Assembly (NCBI RefSeq): GCF_965227735.1
Contig: NZ_OZ245776.1
Span: forward strand, 5,828,001 to 5,892,000
Source of the DNA: Larkinella sp965227735
GTDB taxonomy: Bacteria > Bacteroidota > Bacteroidia > Cytophagales > Spirosomataceae
DNA: 64,000 bases
Direction of reading: 5' to 3'
Part shown: positions 25,005-34,765 of the stretch, one piece after another
Position numbering within the stretch: the stretch's first letter is position 1
Layout: every line of letters begins with the position of its first letter
Notes under the pieces: model-generated
What the model was told of the DNA's origin: nothing
What the model saw: only the letters and a program-made list of their open reading frames with translations
Database searches by the model: none
Translations under genes and position numbers: made by a program

Positions 25005-26678
25005 ATGATCGCGACGAAACTGATTCCCCGCACGGCTTCGGCTCAGGAGCAACCGCTTCTGGTAAAAACCATATTGGCACAGTCGCTCAAATATGAACCG
25101 CAGCGGGAAATTGTTTACCGCGACCTTTTTCGCATCAATTACGTGGAATTCAACCGGCGAGTTCGTCGCCTGGCCAATTTGCTGACTTCCAGCGGGGTAA
25201 AGCCGGGCGATACGGTAGCGGTTTTCGATTGGGACAGCCACCGGTATCTGGAGTGTTTTTTTGCCATTCCGTGCCTGGGTGCCATTCTGCACACGATCAA
25301 CGTGCGGTTGTCGCCCGCGCAGATTCTGTATTGCATGAACCACGCGGAAGACAAGGTGGTGGTAATTCACGAAGACTTCCTGCCGCTGCTCGATGCGATC
25401 AAAAGCCAGCTCACGACGGTCGAAACGTTCATTCTGGTGAGCGACAAAATGTATCAAAATCAGGAGGTTGTGATTCCGGACGGTTTTGTCGGCGAATACG
25501 AAAGTCTGCTGAAAACCGCTTCGGATCAGTATGATTTCCCGGATTTTGACGAAAACACCTGGGCTACGACCTTCTATACCACCGGCACCACGGGCAATCC
25601 CAAAGGGGTCTATTTTTCGCACCGGCAGTTGTTTATGCACACGATGGGGCTGGTGACCTACATCTGTGGCTATGAAGCCGTCGCGTTTCATTCAACCCAT
25701 GATGTATACATGCCCATCACGCCCCTGTTCCACGTCCATGCCTGGGGTTTTCCGCTTCTGGCAACGATGCTGTCGGCGCGGCAGGTATATCCGGGGCGGT
25801 ATGAACCCGAAATGCTTCTGAAATTACTCCTGAAAGAAAAAGTAACCCTCTCGCATTGCGTCCCGACGATTCTGACGATGCTGGTGAATAGCCCGGTTGC
25901 CAGACAGGTGGATTTGAGTCGCTGGAAGGTCATCATCGGCGGCTCGGCGCTGACGAAAGGGCTGGCAAAAGCCGCCCTGGAACTGGGCATTCAAATTTAT
26001 GCGGGTTATGGACTGTCCGAAACCGCTCCGATTCTGTCGCTCACCTACCTGAATGATACCGAACGTGCGTTGCCCATCGACGAGCAGGTGGAGTTTCGGA
26101 CGCGGGCCGGTCGCATTGCGCCCTTTATCGACATTCAGTTGCAGGACGATGAGGGACAGTCGGTTCCGCACGACGGCCATTCGCTGGGCGAACTAACGGC
26201 GCGGGGCTCCTGGCTTACGCAGGGCTATTATAAGGAAACCGAGCGGGGCGAAGAACTCTGGCGTGCTGGCTGGCTCCATACGGGCGATGTGGCCGCCATT
26301 ACGCCCGACAACTGGGTGATCATTGCCGACCGTACCAAGGACGTCATCAAGTCCGGTGGTGAGTGGGTTTCGTCGCTGGCGATCGAAAACTGCCTGTCTC
26401 AAATCGAGGGCGTGGCGGAGTCGGCGGTGGTCGGTTTTCCGGACGAAAAATGGGGAGAACGCCCGCACGCGCTGGTGGTGTTGAAACCGGAGTATGTAGG
26501 CAAAGTGACGGCTGAAACGATCAAAACCGCCTTGCAGGGTCAGATTGCGAGCGGAGACATCAACAAATGGTATGTGCCGGATCGCATTGTGCTGGTCAGT
26601 GAAATTCCGAAAACCAGCGTTGGTAAATTAGATAAAAAGAAGATTCGGGCCGAGATGAAAGCGCTGATTTTCTCCTGA
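25005..26678 (+). CDS. long-chain fatty-acid--CoA ligase (AMP-forming)
   Basis: 557 residues, acyl-adenylate-forming enzyme. Residues 189-201 carry the P-loop TFYTTGTTGNPKG; AGYGLSETAPILS and LHTGDVAAITPDNW are the A5 and A7-A8 regions, DRTKDVIKSGGEWVSS the hinge, and the A10 lysine lies in KTSVGKLDKKKIR near the C-terminus. It activates a carboxylic acid with ATP and transfers it to CoA. Medium/long-chain fatty acid is the most likely substrate by similarity of phrases, not proven. No signal peptide. Monocistronic, 95 bp after the transporter. Confidence 0.9.
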   Translation: MIATKLIPRTASAQEQPLLVKTILAQSLKYEPQREIVYRDLFRINYVEFNRRVRRLANLLTSSGVKPGDTVAVFDWDSHRYLECFFAIPCLGAILHTINVRLSPAQILYCMNHAEDKVVVIHEDFLPLLDAIKSQLTTVETFILVSDKMYQNQEVVIPDGFVGEYESLLKTASDQYDFPDFDENTWATTFYTTGTTGNPKGVYFSHRQLFMHTMGLVTYICGYEAVAFHSTHDVYMPITPLFHVHAWGFPLLATMLSARQVYPGRYEPEMLLKLLLKEKVTLSHCVPTILTMLVNSPVARQVDLSRWKVIIGGSALTKGLAKAALELGIQIYAGYGLSETAPILSLTYLNDTERALPIDEQVEFRTRAGRIAPFIDIQLQDDEGQSVPHDGHSLGELTARGSWLTQGYYKETERGEELWRAGWLHTGDVAAITPDNWVIIADRTKDVIKSGGEWVSSLAIENCLSQIEGVAESAVVGFPDEKWGERPHALVVLKPEYVGKVTAETIKTALQGQIASGDINKWYVPDRIVLVSEIPKTSVGKLDKKKIRAEMKALIFS

Positions 26679-26713
26679 AAGCGCCCCCTTCCGGCTCTAT
26701 AAAGTCTTTGTCG

Positions 26714-27271
26714 CTATTGGTCTGGATTCAACGATTGCATCATTTTTAAAAGCTCCCTGACGGTTTTCCAGTTGCGGGTCGTGGCAGTCACCCTGAGCTT
26801 GTTTTCAAAAAAGGTATTGCTCAGTTTGGTGTTGCCATAGCCGCCCGGGCAATAGACGTACAGTTCTTTTCCGGAGAGGACAAACCGGTCGGTGCCCAAT
26901 GACAAATCTTTTATTTTGTCGAGATTCAGGGTGTCGGGGGCATTCGACAGAAACGTGACATGAAGTTTGTCGACCTCAGTGTGTTCTTCCTCTAGAAAAG
27001 GATTTTGGGCAACGATGTCGGCCAGTTCGCCCAGGGAGCGCGTCAAAACCGGCACCTGAAAACCGAATGTTTCCTCAATTTTCTGCTCAATCTGCCTCGC
27101 CAGTTGCTCCTCGTCGGCAGCAGAATGGGTGAAGACAACGTTGCCGCTTTGGATATACGTTTTGACCTGTCGGCAATTCAGTTCCTCAAACAAGTGCTTC
27201 AACTCGTTCATCTGGACTTTTTTTTGACCACTGACATTGATGCCACGGAGGATTGCAAGGGCGGTTTTCAG
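26714..27271 (-). CDS. DUF1697 protein
   Basis: 185 residues from ATG 27271, where family members begin (ALAILRGINVSGQKKV); a start seven codons earlier is possible. Characteristic DUF1697 phrases: MNELKHLFEELNCRQVKTY, IQSGNVVFTHS, VLTRSLGELADIV. The family is a small cytosolic alpha/beta fold of unknown function. Convergent with the acyl-CoA ligase, 35 bp apart, without a clear hairpin in between. Confidence 0.88.
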   Translation of the reverse strand: MKTALAILRGINVSGQKKVQMNELKHLFEELNCRQVKTYIQSGNVVFTHSAADEEQLARQIEQKIEETFGFQVPVLTRSLGELADIVAQNPFLEEEHTEVDKLHVTFLSNAPDTLNLDKIKDLSLGTDRFVLSGKELYVYCPGGYGNTKLSNTFFENKLRVTATTRNWKTVRELLKMMQSLNPDQ

Positions 27272-27569
27272 CATGGTAAGCGCACGAAACAATGGGTAAA
27301 AATACTTGTCTGGGTTTATAAACTAGTCTGTCATTCAGAGTGAAATGCCTATCCTTCGAACTCTTTTCCGACTTCTGCGTTTCTTTTTATAGAGAATATC
27401 AACAAACGCCGTATACGCCAACGTAAAACGGGAAAGTTGGTGTTATTAAATTGTAATGATCGGAGAAAAAGCAGTAACTATTTGCAAATTTGGCCGATTT
27501 TACGAATTTTATTTGTATATTTCCCATATATGTACTTAATTTTGTAACGATTAAGGATTCAACACTCAA

Positions 27570-27965
27570 ATGAGTAAACGGAGAAAAAACTTCTTTCTGC
27601 ACCGGTTATTCTGCTGGCTAATGGCGCTGCACATCATCAACATTAGTGTCGATGTGCCCGAACATTTTTCGCCGAGAATGATTCATGGTGCCCAAAAAGA
27701 AGATTTATCCGTTAACCGGATTGAAAGCATCGGTGAGTTAATTCTTGAAAACTGGCTGGGCATTATCGACGCCCTCCCGGAACAGGACGATGCCAAAGAA
27801 GAGTCCGACGTTGCCAATATTGAACACGATTATTTCTCTGCTCCACTTTTTTCTTTTTCCTTAAAGCCCGTTTACTGGCGCCTGGAAGCCCGACCCGTTG
27901 GATTAACATCCATTCGAGTGTTTTCGCATGTTCAGGAGATCAATTCCCCTCCCCCTCAAGCCTAA
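27570..27965 (+). CDS. small hypothetical membrane-anchored protein before the RND operon
   Basis: 131 residues. A basic start (SKRRKNFFLHR) and one hydrophobic helix (LFCWLMALHIINISV) suggest a membrane anchor with the remainder outside the cytoplasm. The middle is acidic (ILENWLGIIDALPEQDDAKEE) and the end Pro-rich. I do not know its family; a small gene in this position ahead of an RND adaptor is plausible as part of the same unit, although 156 bp separate it from the adaptor gene. Confidence 0.6.
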   Translation: MSKRRKNFFLHRLFCWLMALHIINISVDVPEHFSPRMIHGAQKEDLSVNRIESIGELILENWLGIIDALPEQDDAKEESDVANIEHDYFSAPLFSFSLKPVYWRLEARPVGLTSIRVFSHVQEINSPPPQA

Positions 27966-28121
27966 GGGGTCTTTGCGCTCAGGCGGAGCACTTTTCAATC
28001 CAGTACGACAACACCCTGATTACCTTTTTTACTAGAAATTCAGGTCGGACTTTGTTCAGGGATGAACATGTCCTGACTTCCCTATACGCTTAAACGCTTA
28101 ACGAGAAATCATATCACAACC

Positions 28122-29273
28122 ATGAAAGGATACGTCATTGCCATTGCGCTATCAATCAGTGCTTTTATCACGGGTTGTAGCAGCCAGGCCGAGGAGAAAA
28201 CCGAGGTTGAAAAACCGGCACTCCCCATTTTTGAAATTACAAGACAGTCGACCACCCTGCAGCGTGAATACGCCGGCAATGTGGAGGCCGTTCGGAACGT
28301 GGAAATTCGTGCCCGCGTTGGCGGGTTTCTAGATAAAATACATGTCGACGAAGGGCGGCAGGTGAAAAAAGGCCAGTTGCTGTTCCAGATCAACCAGGCT
28401 GAGTATCAGTCCGAACTGGCCAAAGCAAAAGCCAATCTGAAGAGTGCGATGGCCGAAGCCAAAACCGCCGAGGTAGAGTTGGGTCGTGTTAAGTTGCTGG
28501 TCGACAAGAAAGTAATTTCAGCTTCCGAACTGGAACTGTCGAAGTCGAAACTCGATGCGGCCAAAGCCGCCATTGAAGAGGCACAGTCGGCACAGGAGAA
28601 TGCTTCGCTGCGCCTGGCTCACGCCAGCATCCGCGCCCCATTCGATGGCGTCATCAACCGGATTCCGTCCAAAATGGGGAGCTTGATCGAAGAAGGAGCC
28701 CTGCTGACTACGGTTTCGGACATTCGTGAAGTCTACGCCTATTTTCACGTATCGGAAAAAGAATACCTGGAATACATCAAAAAAGGGCAACACAGCAGCA
28801 GCGGGCAGGAAGTGACACTGCTTCTGGCCGACGATACCCCTTACAAGCAGGCGGGAAAAATCGAAACGATGGAAAGCGTATTCGACGATGGTTCCGGCAC
28901 GATTGCTTTCCGGGCCCGTTTCCCAAATCCGGATAAAATGCTCAAACACGGGGCTACGGGCAAAATTCGCCTGAAAAATGAGGTGGACAATGCCGTTCTG
29001 GTTCCTCAAAAGGCGGTATTTGAAATTCAGGATAAAAACTACGTTTATGTGGTCGATGCGTCCAACAAAGTCAAAATGCGGAGCTTCGTTCCCCAGAGCC
29101 GTCTCGCTCAGTTTTACCTCGTGAAATCGGGGCTGGAGCCCGGCGAAAAGATCGTCTACGAAGGCATTCAGAACATTCGTGATGGGATGCAAATTGTTCC
29201 GCAGGCCCTGTCGCCCGAGAGTTTGCTGACCTTGAACCCCGCAAAGTCCGAGACAGAAGTCGTTGCCAACTAA
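28122..29273 (+). CDS. RND efflux periplasmic adaptor (membrane fusion protein), lipoprotein
   Basis: 383 residues. Signal peptide with lipobox AFITGC (Cys19). AcrA/HlyD layout: lipoyl-type half motif with EIRARVGGFLDKIHVDEG at about residues 64-85, a helical hairpin (residues 85-165, KGQLLFQINQAEYQSEL to the second helix), lipoyl return RAPFDGVINRIPSKMGS, beta-barrel and membrane-proximal domain VLVPQKAVFEIQDKNYVYV. It bridges the pump in the inner membrane to the outer-membrane channel. First gene of a unit followed by the pump (107 bp) and TolC-like channel. Confidence 0.93.
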   Translation: MKGYVIAIALSISAFITGCSSQAEEKTEVEKPALPIFEITRQSTTLQREYAGNVEAVRNVEIRARVGGFLDKIHVDEGRQVKKGQLLFQINQAEYQSELAKAKANLKSAMAEAKTAEVELGRVKLLVDKKVISASELELSKSKLDAAKAAIEEAQSAQENASLRLAHASIRAPFDGVINRIPSKMGSLIEEGALLTTVSDIREVYAYFHVSEKEYLEYIKKGQHSSSGQEVTLLLADDTPYKQAGKIETMESVFDDGSGTIAFRARFPNPDKMLKHGATGKIRLKNEVDNAVLVPQKAVFEIQDKNYVYVVDASNKVKMRSFVPQSRLAQFYLVKSGLEPGEKIVYEGIQNIRDGMQIVPQALSPESLLTLNPAKSETEVVAN

Positions 29274-29380
29274 CCGGCTAAACCTTCGATCATCACACCC
29301 CACTCTTCGGTACAGAGCAACCTTTGGTCGCATCCGCGATCGGAGGAATGCCTGTACCTTAGATTTATCAGCACGAAACC

Positions 29381-32300
29381 ATGTTTGATACCTTCATAAA
29401 ACGGCCTTTGCTCTCCGCTGTAATCTCGGTTTTGATTACGTTGCTGGGCGTACTGTCGCTGATGAATTTACCGGTTACCCAGTTCCCCGACATTGTTCCG
29501 CCGTCGGTTGTCGTAACGGCCAGTTATACGGGTGCCAATGCCGAAGTGAGCACCAAAGCCGTGGCCATGCCGCTGGAACGGGCCATCAACGGCGTACCGA
29601 ATATGACCTACATGACCGCCATTTCGGGGAATGACGGCTCAACCTTGATTCAGGTTTTCTTCAAGGTCGGCACGGACCCGGATCTGGCGGCTGTCAACGT
29701 TCAAAACCGGGTGACGACGGTTCTGGATGAACTTCCCGAGGAAGTGATCAAGGCCGGTGTAACGACGGAGAAAGAGGTCAATAGTATGTTGTTGTATTTG
29801 AACCTCATCAGTACGGATTCGACGGCGGATGAGAAATTCATCTATAACTTTGCCGACATCAATATTTTAGCGGAACTCAAACGCATTGACGGTGTCGGTT
29901 TTGTCGATATTCTGGGTGCCAGAGAGTATTCCATGCGGGTCTGGCTCAAGCCCGACCGCATGACAGTTTACAACGTTTCTGCCGATGAAGTCATTGCGGC
30001 CATTCGGGAACAAAACGTGGAAGCGGCTCCCGGAAAAGCCGGTGAAAGTGCCGACCGCGATGCCCAGGTTCTGCAGTACGTGCTGCGCTATACAGGGAAA
30101 TTTATCGAACCCGGTCAGTACGAAAGCATCGCGATCCGTACCCTGGAAGATGGCTCGATTCTCCGGTTGAAAGATGTGGCCGAGGTTGAATTCGGATCGC
30201 TGACTACGGTATTTTGTCCAAAAACGACGGTCGTCCCTCGGCGGCTATCATGTTGAAACAGCGGCCGGGGTCCAACGCGCAGGAAGTGATTACCAATGTC
30301 AAAAAACGCCTGGCCGAATTGAAAGAAACGACTTTCCCGCCAGGCATGACCTACAACTTTGCCTACGACGTGTCGCGCTTCCTGGATGCCTCGATTCATG
30401 AGGTCGTTCGCACCCTGTTCGAAGCCTTTATTCTGGTGTTTATCGTTGTTTTCCTGTTCCTCCAGGACTGGCGTTCGACGCTGATCTGCGCCCTGGCGGT
30501 TCCGGTAGCACTGGTCGGTACGTTTGCGTTCATGGATGTAATCGGTTTTTCGGTGAACCTGCTTACGCTCTTCGCACTGGTATTGGCGATTGGGATTGTG
30601 GTCGATAATGCCATTGTGGTGGTGGAGGCCGTTCACGCCAAAATGACCGAGGAGCACCTGTCTCCCCGGGCGGCTACTTTTGCGGCCATGAAAGAAATCA
30701 GCGGGGCCATCGTTGCCATCACGCTGGTGATGTCGGCGGTATTTATTCCGGTCGCTTTCCTGTCGGGGCCGGTCGGTATTTTCTACCGGCAGTTTTCGCT
30801 GACGCTGGCGATTTCGATTGTGATTTCGGGGATCAATGCCGTGACCCTGACACCGGCTTTGTGTGCCCTCTTGCTGCGACCCGTCCACGGGGAGCAAAAG
30901 GGATTTCTGGGCCGGTTTTTTGCTAAATTTAACCGGGGATATGATGCCGTTGCCGGAAAATACCGGCAAGGGTTGCGCCCGTTCGTGAACCGGAGCGTCG
31001 TGACCTGGGGCGTTCTGCTGCTTTTTGTGGCGGCAACCTGGGGGATCAACACCATCTTGCCCGCCGGTTTTATTCCGACCGAGGATCAGGGCATGATTTA
31101 CGTGAACGTGACCACGCCCGTTGGGGCCACCGTGGAGCGGACGGAGGAGGTCATGGATCTGGTGCAGCAGGCGGCTTCCAAACTCGAATCGGTCGAGAAC
31201 GTATCGACGCTGGCGGGTTTGAGTCTGATGACCGACGGTGCCGGAGCGTCGTATGGGATGGGCATGATTAACCTCAAAAGCTGGGACCAACGCAAGGAGT
31301 CGGTCGATGATGTAATCGCCCTGCTGGCCGAGAAGACCAGGAATATTAACGATGCCAGCATCCAGTTCTTTTCGCCACCGACGGTACCCGGTTTCGGGAA
31401 TTCGAGCGGTTTTGAGATCCGTTTGCAGGACCGAACCCGGAGTGACGATCTGCAAAAGACCAAAAAAGTAACGGATGAGTTTATCGCCGAGCTGGAAAAG
31501 CGACCGGAAATCAGCCGGGTGTTCACCAGTTTCGACCCCAGTTTCCCGCAGTACGTATTGCACGTCGATCAGGACAAAGCTGCTCAGAAAGGCGTTTCCA
31601 TCGACAACGCGATGAGTACACTCCAGACGCTGATGGGGAGTTTTTATGCTTCCAATTTCATCCGCTTCAATCAGATGTACAAGGTGATGGTTCAGGCCGC
31701 ACCCAAATACCGGGCCAAGCCGGAGGACGTGCTGAACCTGCGGGTGAAGAACAAGCAGGGCGAGATGGTGCCGTATTCCAATTTTATCACGATGGAACGC
31801 GTCTACGGGCCGGAGCAGTTGACCCGCTACAACATGTTTACCTCGGCCATGATCAACGGCGAGTCGGCACCCGGTTACAGCAGCGGGGATGCCATCAAGG
31901 CGATTCAGGAAGTGGCCAAAGAAAAACTGCCGCGCGGCTTTACGTTCGACTGGTCGGGGATGACGCGCGAAGAAGTGTTGTCGGGCGACCAGGCCATCTG
32001 GATTTTTGTGATCTGTCTGGTCTTCGTGTACCTGTTGCTGGTGGCGCAGTACGAAAGTCTGTTTCTGCCGCTGGCGGTTTTGCTGTCGCTGCCCGCCGGT
32101 ATTTTCGGGTCGCTTCTCTGTCTGCAACTGGCTGGTTTGCAAAACAACATCTACGCGCAGGTTTCGCTGGTCATGCTCATCGGTTTGCTGGGTAAAAACG
32201 CCATTCTGATCGTAGAATTTGCCAACCAGAAACAGCAGGAGGGAATGTCGATACTGAAAGCCGCGATGGAAGGAGCCATGTCGCGTCTGCGACCGATTCT

Positions 32301-32571
32301 GATGACCTCCTTCGCGTTTATTGCCGGACTGATTCCGCTTTGTATTGCTTCCGGTGCCGGTGCGCTGGGCAACCGTTCCATCGGGACGGCGGCTGCGGGC
32401 GGTATGCTCATCGGAACGCTGTTCGGACTCTTTCTGATTCCGGGGCTGTACGTCGCGTTTGCCAAACTCGCCCAACTGCTAAAAGCCAAACCGCCTAAAG
32501 ACGACGACGAGTTGGATCAGATTCCGGTATTAACACAAACTCACGAAAATGGAACGACCGTTCATTCATAA
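29381..32571 (+). pseudogene. RND efflux pump permease (AcrB/HAE-1 type), broken by a one-base frameshift
   Basis: The two halves together would give about 1,063 residues, the normal AcrB-family length. The 5' part (29381 onward) holds TM1 and the first porter repeats (FDTFIKRPLLSAVISVL, QFPDIVPPSVVV) and stops at 30256 after reading into the wrong frame. The 3' part is open in the next frame from before 30214 to 32571 and holds LALVLAIGIVVDNAIVVVE (proton-relay Asp), the second porter region and GLLGKNAILIVEFA. The join falls at 30204-30205: CTGACTACGG where restoring one C would give the expected LTYGILSKNDGRPS. Either a true loss of the pump or a sequencing error. Reinitiation at 30214 would make only an incomplete pump. 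Confidence 0.88.
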
Positions 32572-34108
32572 ATTTTCAATTTTTGCCCCTAAATCCCCTG
32601 AAGGGGACTTGGACGTAGCAATAGCTGGATGCTTAAAGTCCCCTTCAGGGGATTTAGGGGCAAAAATCTCCCGATCCACTATTTATAAATTATTCTTCTA
32701 TTGTATTCCGCTTTTTCTTTTGAGTAGCTGCCGGGTTTCTGAACCTCTGCAATTGCCGAAAGCCCGGACACTGCCCACGTCGTTTACGGGAAATACGGAC
32801 TCGACATCGGTTGGTAACCTGAATTGGAAAGCATTCTTTTCGGATCCGGATCTGGAAAATCTGATCGATACGGCTTTGGCCCGAAACCCGGATTTGCAGA
32901 TTGCTTCGCAGCGCATCGAAGTCGCCCGCGCCAATTTCGAGTATACACGGGGAGCTTTAGTGCCCTCGGTTAGTGCCGTGGCTGCCGCCGGAGTCGATCG
33001 GTTTGGTCGTTATACCCTGAACGGTGTGGGAAATTTTGACACCAATCTGTCGCCCAACATCGATGGGAAACAGCGCATTCCTGACGCAACGCCGGATTAC
33101 TTTCTCGGTTTTCGGAGCAACTGGGAGATTGACCTGTGGGGGAAACTGCGAAACCGCAAACGAGCGGCTTACGTGCGCTTTCTGGCCTCCGAAAAAGGGC
33201 GTCATCTGATCGTTACTTCACTCATTGCCGAGGTTGCCCGCCTGTATTACGGGCTCCTGGCGTTGGACAGCGAACTGGAGATTCTTCGCGAAAACCAGGC
33301 GTTGCAACAACGGGCGTCTGAACTGGTGGTGGTTCAGAAAGCCGCCGGACGCGTCACCGAACTCGCCGTTCAGCAATTCAACGCACAACTACTCAACACC
33401 CGGAGTCTCGAAGCCCAGGTGCAGCAGCAGATTGTGGAGACTGAAAACCAGTTGAATCAGTTGCTGGGGCGGTTTCCGCAACCCATAGCCCGGAATAAAA
33501 CCATCAGCAACCAGGAATTGCCAGCCCGGATTTCGGCGGGGATTCCGAGCCAGATGCTGCGTCGCCGACCGGATATCCAACAGGCCGAACTGGCTATGGA
33601 AGCTGCGAACGTTGACGTGGAGGTGGCCCGGGCGGAATTCTTGCCGTCCTTAACGCTGACGCCCTACGTAGGACTGAATGCGTTCCGGGCGTCGGTTTTG
33701 CTCGACCCGGCTTCGCTGGCCATCGGCGTGCTGGGCGGGTTGGCGGCTCCGGTATTCAATCGTCGATACCTGAAATCGAACTATTCGTTGTCGGTTGCCC
33801 AAAGCCGGGAAGCGTTTTACGGATACCAGAAAACCATACTGACCGGTTTCAGCGAAGTGACTACCAGTTTGCGGGGCATTGAAAATTATCGCAAAGTGGC
33901 CGAATTACAATCGCAGGAAGTGGCGGTATTGGGCCAGGCAGCTACGATTTCCGACGAACTATTTGCAACGGGCTATGCTTCGTACCTGGAAGTAATTACG
34001 GCGCAACGCAGTGTGCTGGCGGCTGAACTCTCACTGATTAACACCAAACGGGCGCAGTTCTTATCCCTCATCGACCTGTATCGGGCGCTGGGGGGCGGCT
34101 GGCAGTAG
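32549..34108 (+). CDS. TolC/NodT-like outer-membrane efflux lipoprotein
   Basis: 519 codons in the longest frame. A lipoprotein signal peptide, FFYCIPLFLLSSC, begins only at about residue 47, yet no ATG or GTG lies between it and the ATG at 32549, which is inside the 3' end of the pump gene. The intervening codons come from the palindromic repeat. A TTG at 32610 is the other possible start. The mature part has two outer-membrane efflux repeats (NLIDTALARNPDLQIASQRIEVARA; RRRPDIQQAELAMEAANVDVEVARAEF-like) and forms the channel of the tripartite pump. Third gene of the operon. The signal may not work if preceded by the extension. Confidence 0.9.
   Translation: MERPFIHKFSIFAPKSPEGDLDVAIAGCLKSPSGDLGAKISRSTIYKLFFYCIPLFLLSSCRVSEPLQLPKARTLPTSFTGNTDSTSVGNLNWKAFFSDPDLENLIDTALARNPDLQIASQRIEVARANFEYTRGALVPSVSAVAAAGVDRFGRYTLNGVGNFDTNLSPNIDGKQRIPDATPDYFLGFRSNWEIDLWGKLRNRKRAAYVRFLASEKGRHLIVTSLIAEVARLYYGLLALDSELEILRENQALQQRASELVVVQKAAGRVTELAVQQFNAQLLNTRSLEAQVQQQIVETENQLNQLLGRFPQPIARNKTISNQELPARISAGIPSQMLRRRPDIQQAELAMEAANVDVEVARAEFLPSLTLTPYVGLNAFRASVLLDPASLAIGVLGGLAAPVFNRRYLKSNYSLSVAQSREAFYGYQKTILTGFSEVTTSLRGIENYRKVAELQSQEVAVLGQAATISDELFATGYASYLEVITAQRSVLAAELSLINTKRAQFLSLIDLYRALGGGWQ
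32580..32666. repeat. palindromic repeat (CCCCTAAATCCCCT family), copy 1
   Basis: Perfect 30-bp arms (32580-32609 and 32637-32666) around a 27-nt loop. Same family as 59322-59418. The arm itself contains a nested CCCCTGAAGGGG palindrome. It lies inside the open frame of the TolC-like gene. Confidence 0.93.
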
Positions 34109-34118
34109 CGTCAAAGTA

Positions 34119-34203
34119 GTTACGCAGAGTTTATCAGAGGGAATCAGAGGTTATCAGGGCGTCTCTGATTAACTTTGATTTTCTCTGATAAATTCTGTGT
34201 AAC
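34119..34203. repeat. long palindrome with ATCAGAGG words
   Basis: Arms 34119-34157 and 34165-34203 (39 bp, about seven mismatches), 7-nt loop. The left arm repeats ATCAGAGG/TTATCAG three times. Starts eleven bases after the TolC-like stop and ends five bases before the probable TTG start of the next gene. Confidence 0.85.
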
Positions 34204-34207
34204 AACC

Positions 34208-34705
34208 TTGACTCGCATTGGCCTGCTTTCCGACACCCACGGTTTTTTAGATCCGCAGATCTTCACCCATTTCGCGGAATGCGATGAAATCTGGCATGCC
34301 GGTGACATCGGTTCGGTGAAAATCATTGACGATTTGCGGGCTTTCAAACCGTTCCGGGGCGTTTTCGGCAACATCGACGACCGGGATGTGACCCACGAAT
34401 GTCCCGAACACCAGCGGTTCGAACTGGAAGGGCTTTCCATCTGGATGACGCACATCGGTGGCACACCGCCCCGGTATAATCCTATTGTCCGGCCCGGTTT
34501 GATTCAAGATTCGCCGGATCTGTTTGTGTGTGGTCATTCCCATATTTTGAAGGTTACCCGCGATTCTAAAATCAATAACCTGCTGTTTATCAACCCCGGA
34601 GCTGCCGGGAAACACGGTTTTCATCCGGTTCGGACGGTGCTGCGGTTTACGCTTGACGCGGGTCGGGTTCGGGATATGGAAGCGATAGAATTGGGTAAGC
34701 GGTAA
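34208..34705 (+). CDS. YfcE/MJ0936-type metallophosphoesterase
   Basis: 165 residues from TTG 34208; the ATG at 34175 lies inside the palindrome and would prepend repeat-derived residues. Calcineurin-like phosphoesterase motifs: LLSDTHGF (D-x-H), WHAGDIGS (GD), VFGNIDDRD (GN-D), HIGGTPP and CGHSHILKV (GHSH). Two-metal phosphodiesterase of unknown natural substrate, cytosolic. It is separated from the efflux operon by the palindrome and stands 60 bp before a glycosyltransferase. Confidence 0.9.
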   Translation: MTRIGLLSDTHGFLDPQIFTHFAECDEIWHAGDIGSVKIIDDLRAFKPFRGVFGNIDDRDVTHECPEHQRFELEGLSIWMTHIGGTPPRYNPIVRPGLIQDSPDLFVCGHSHILKVTRDSKINNLLFINPGAAGKHGFHPVRTVLRFTLDAGRVRDMEAIELGKR

Positions 34706-34765
34706 AAAAGTTGCCGAAAATATATACTATATTGGCAACTGATTTACCTGAATGAGTGGTAGTTG

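Noticed and set aside
30115..32475. 786-codon open frame antisense to the RND pump
   Set aside because: Low-complexity Gln/Arg/His-rich translation with no family phrases; it mirrors the high third-position G/C of the real pump gene on the other strand.
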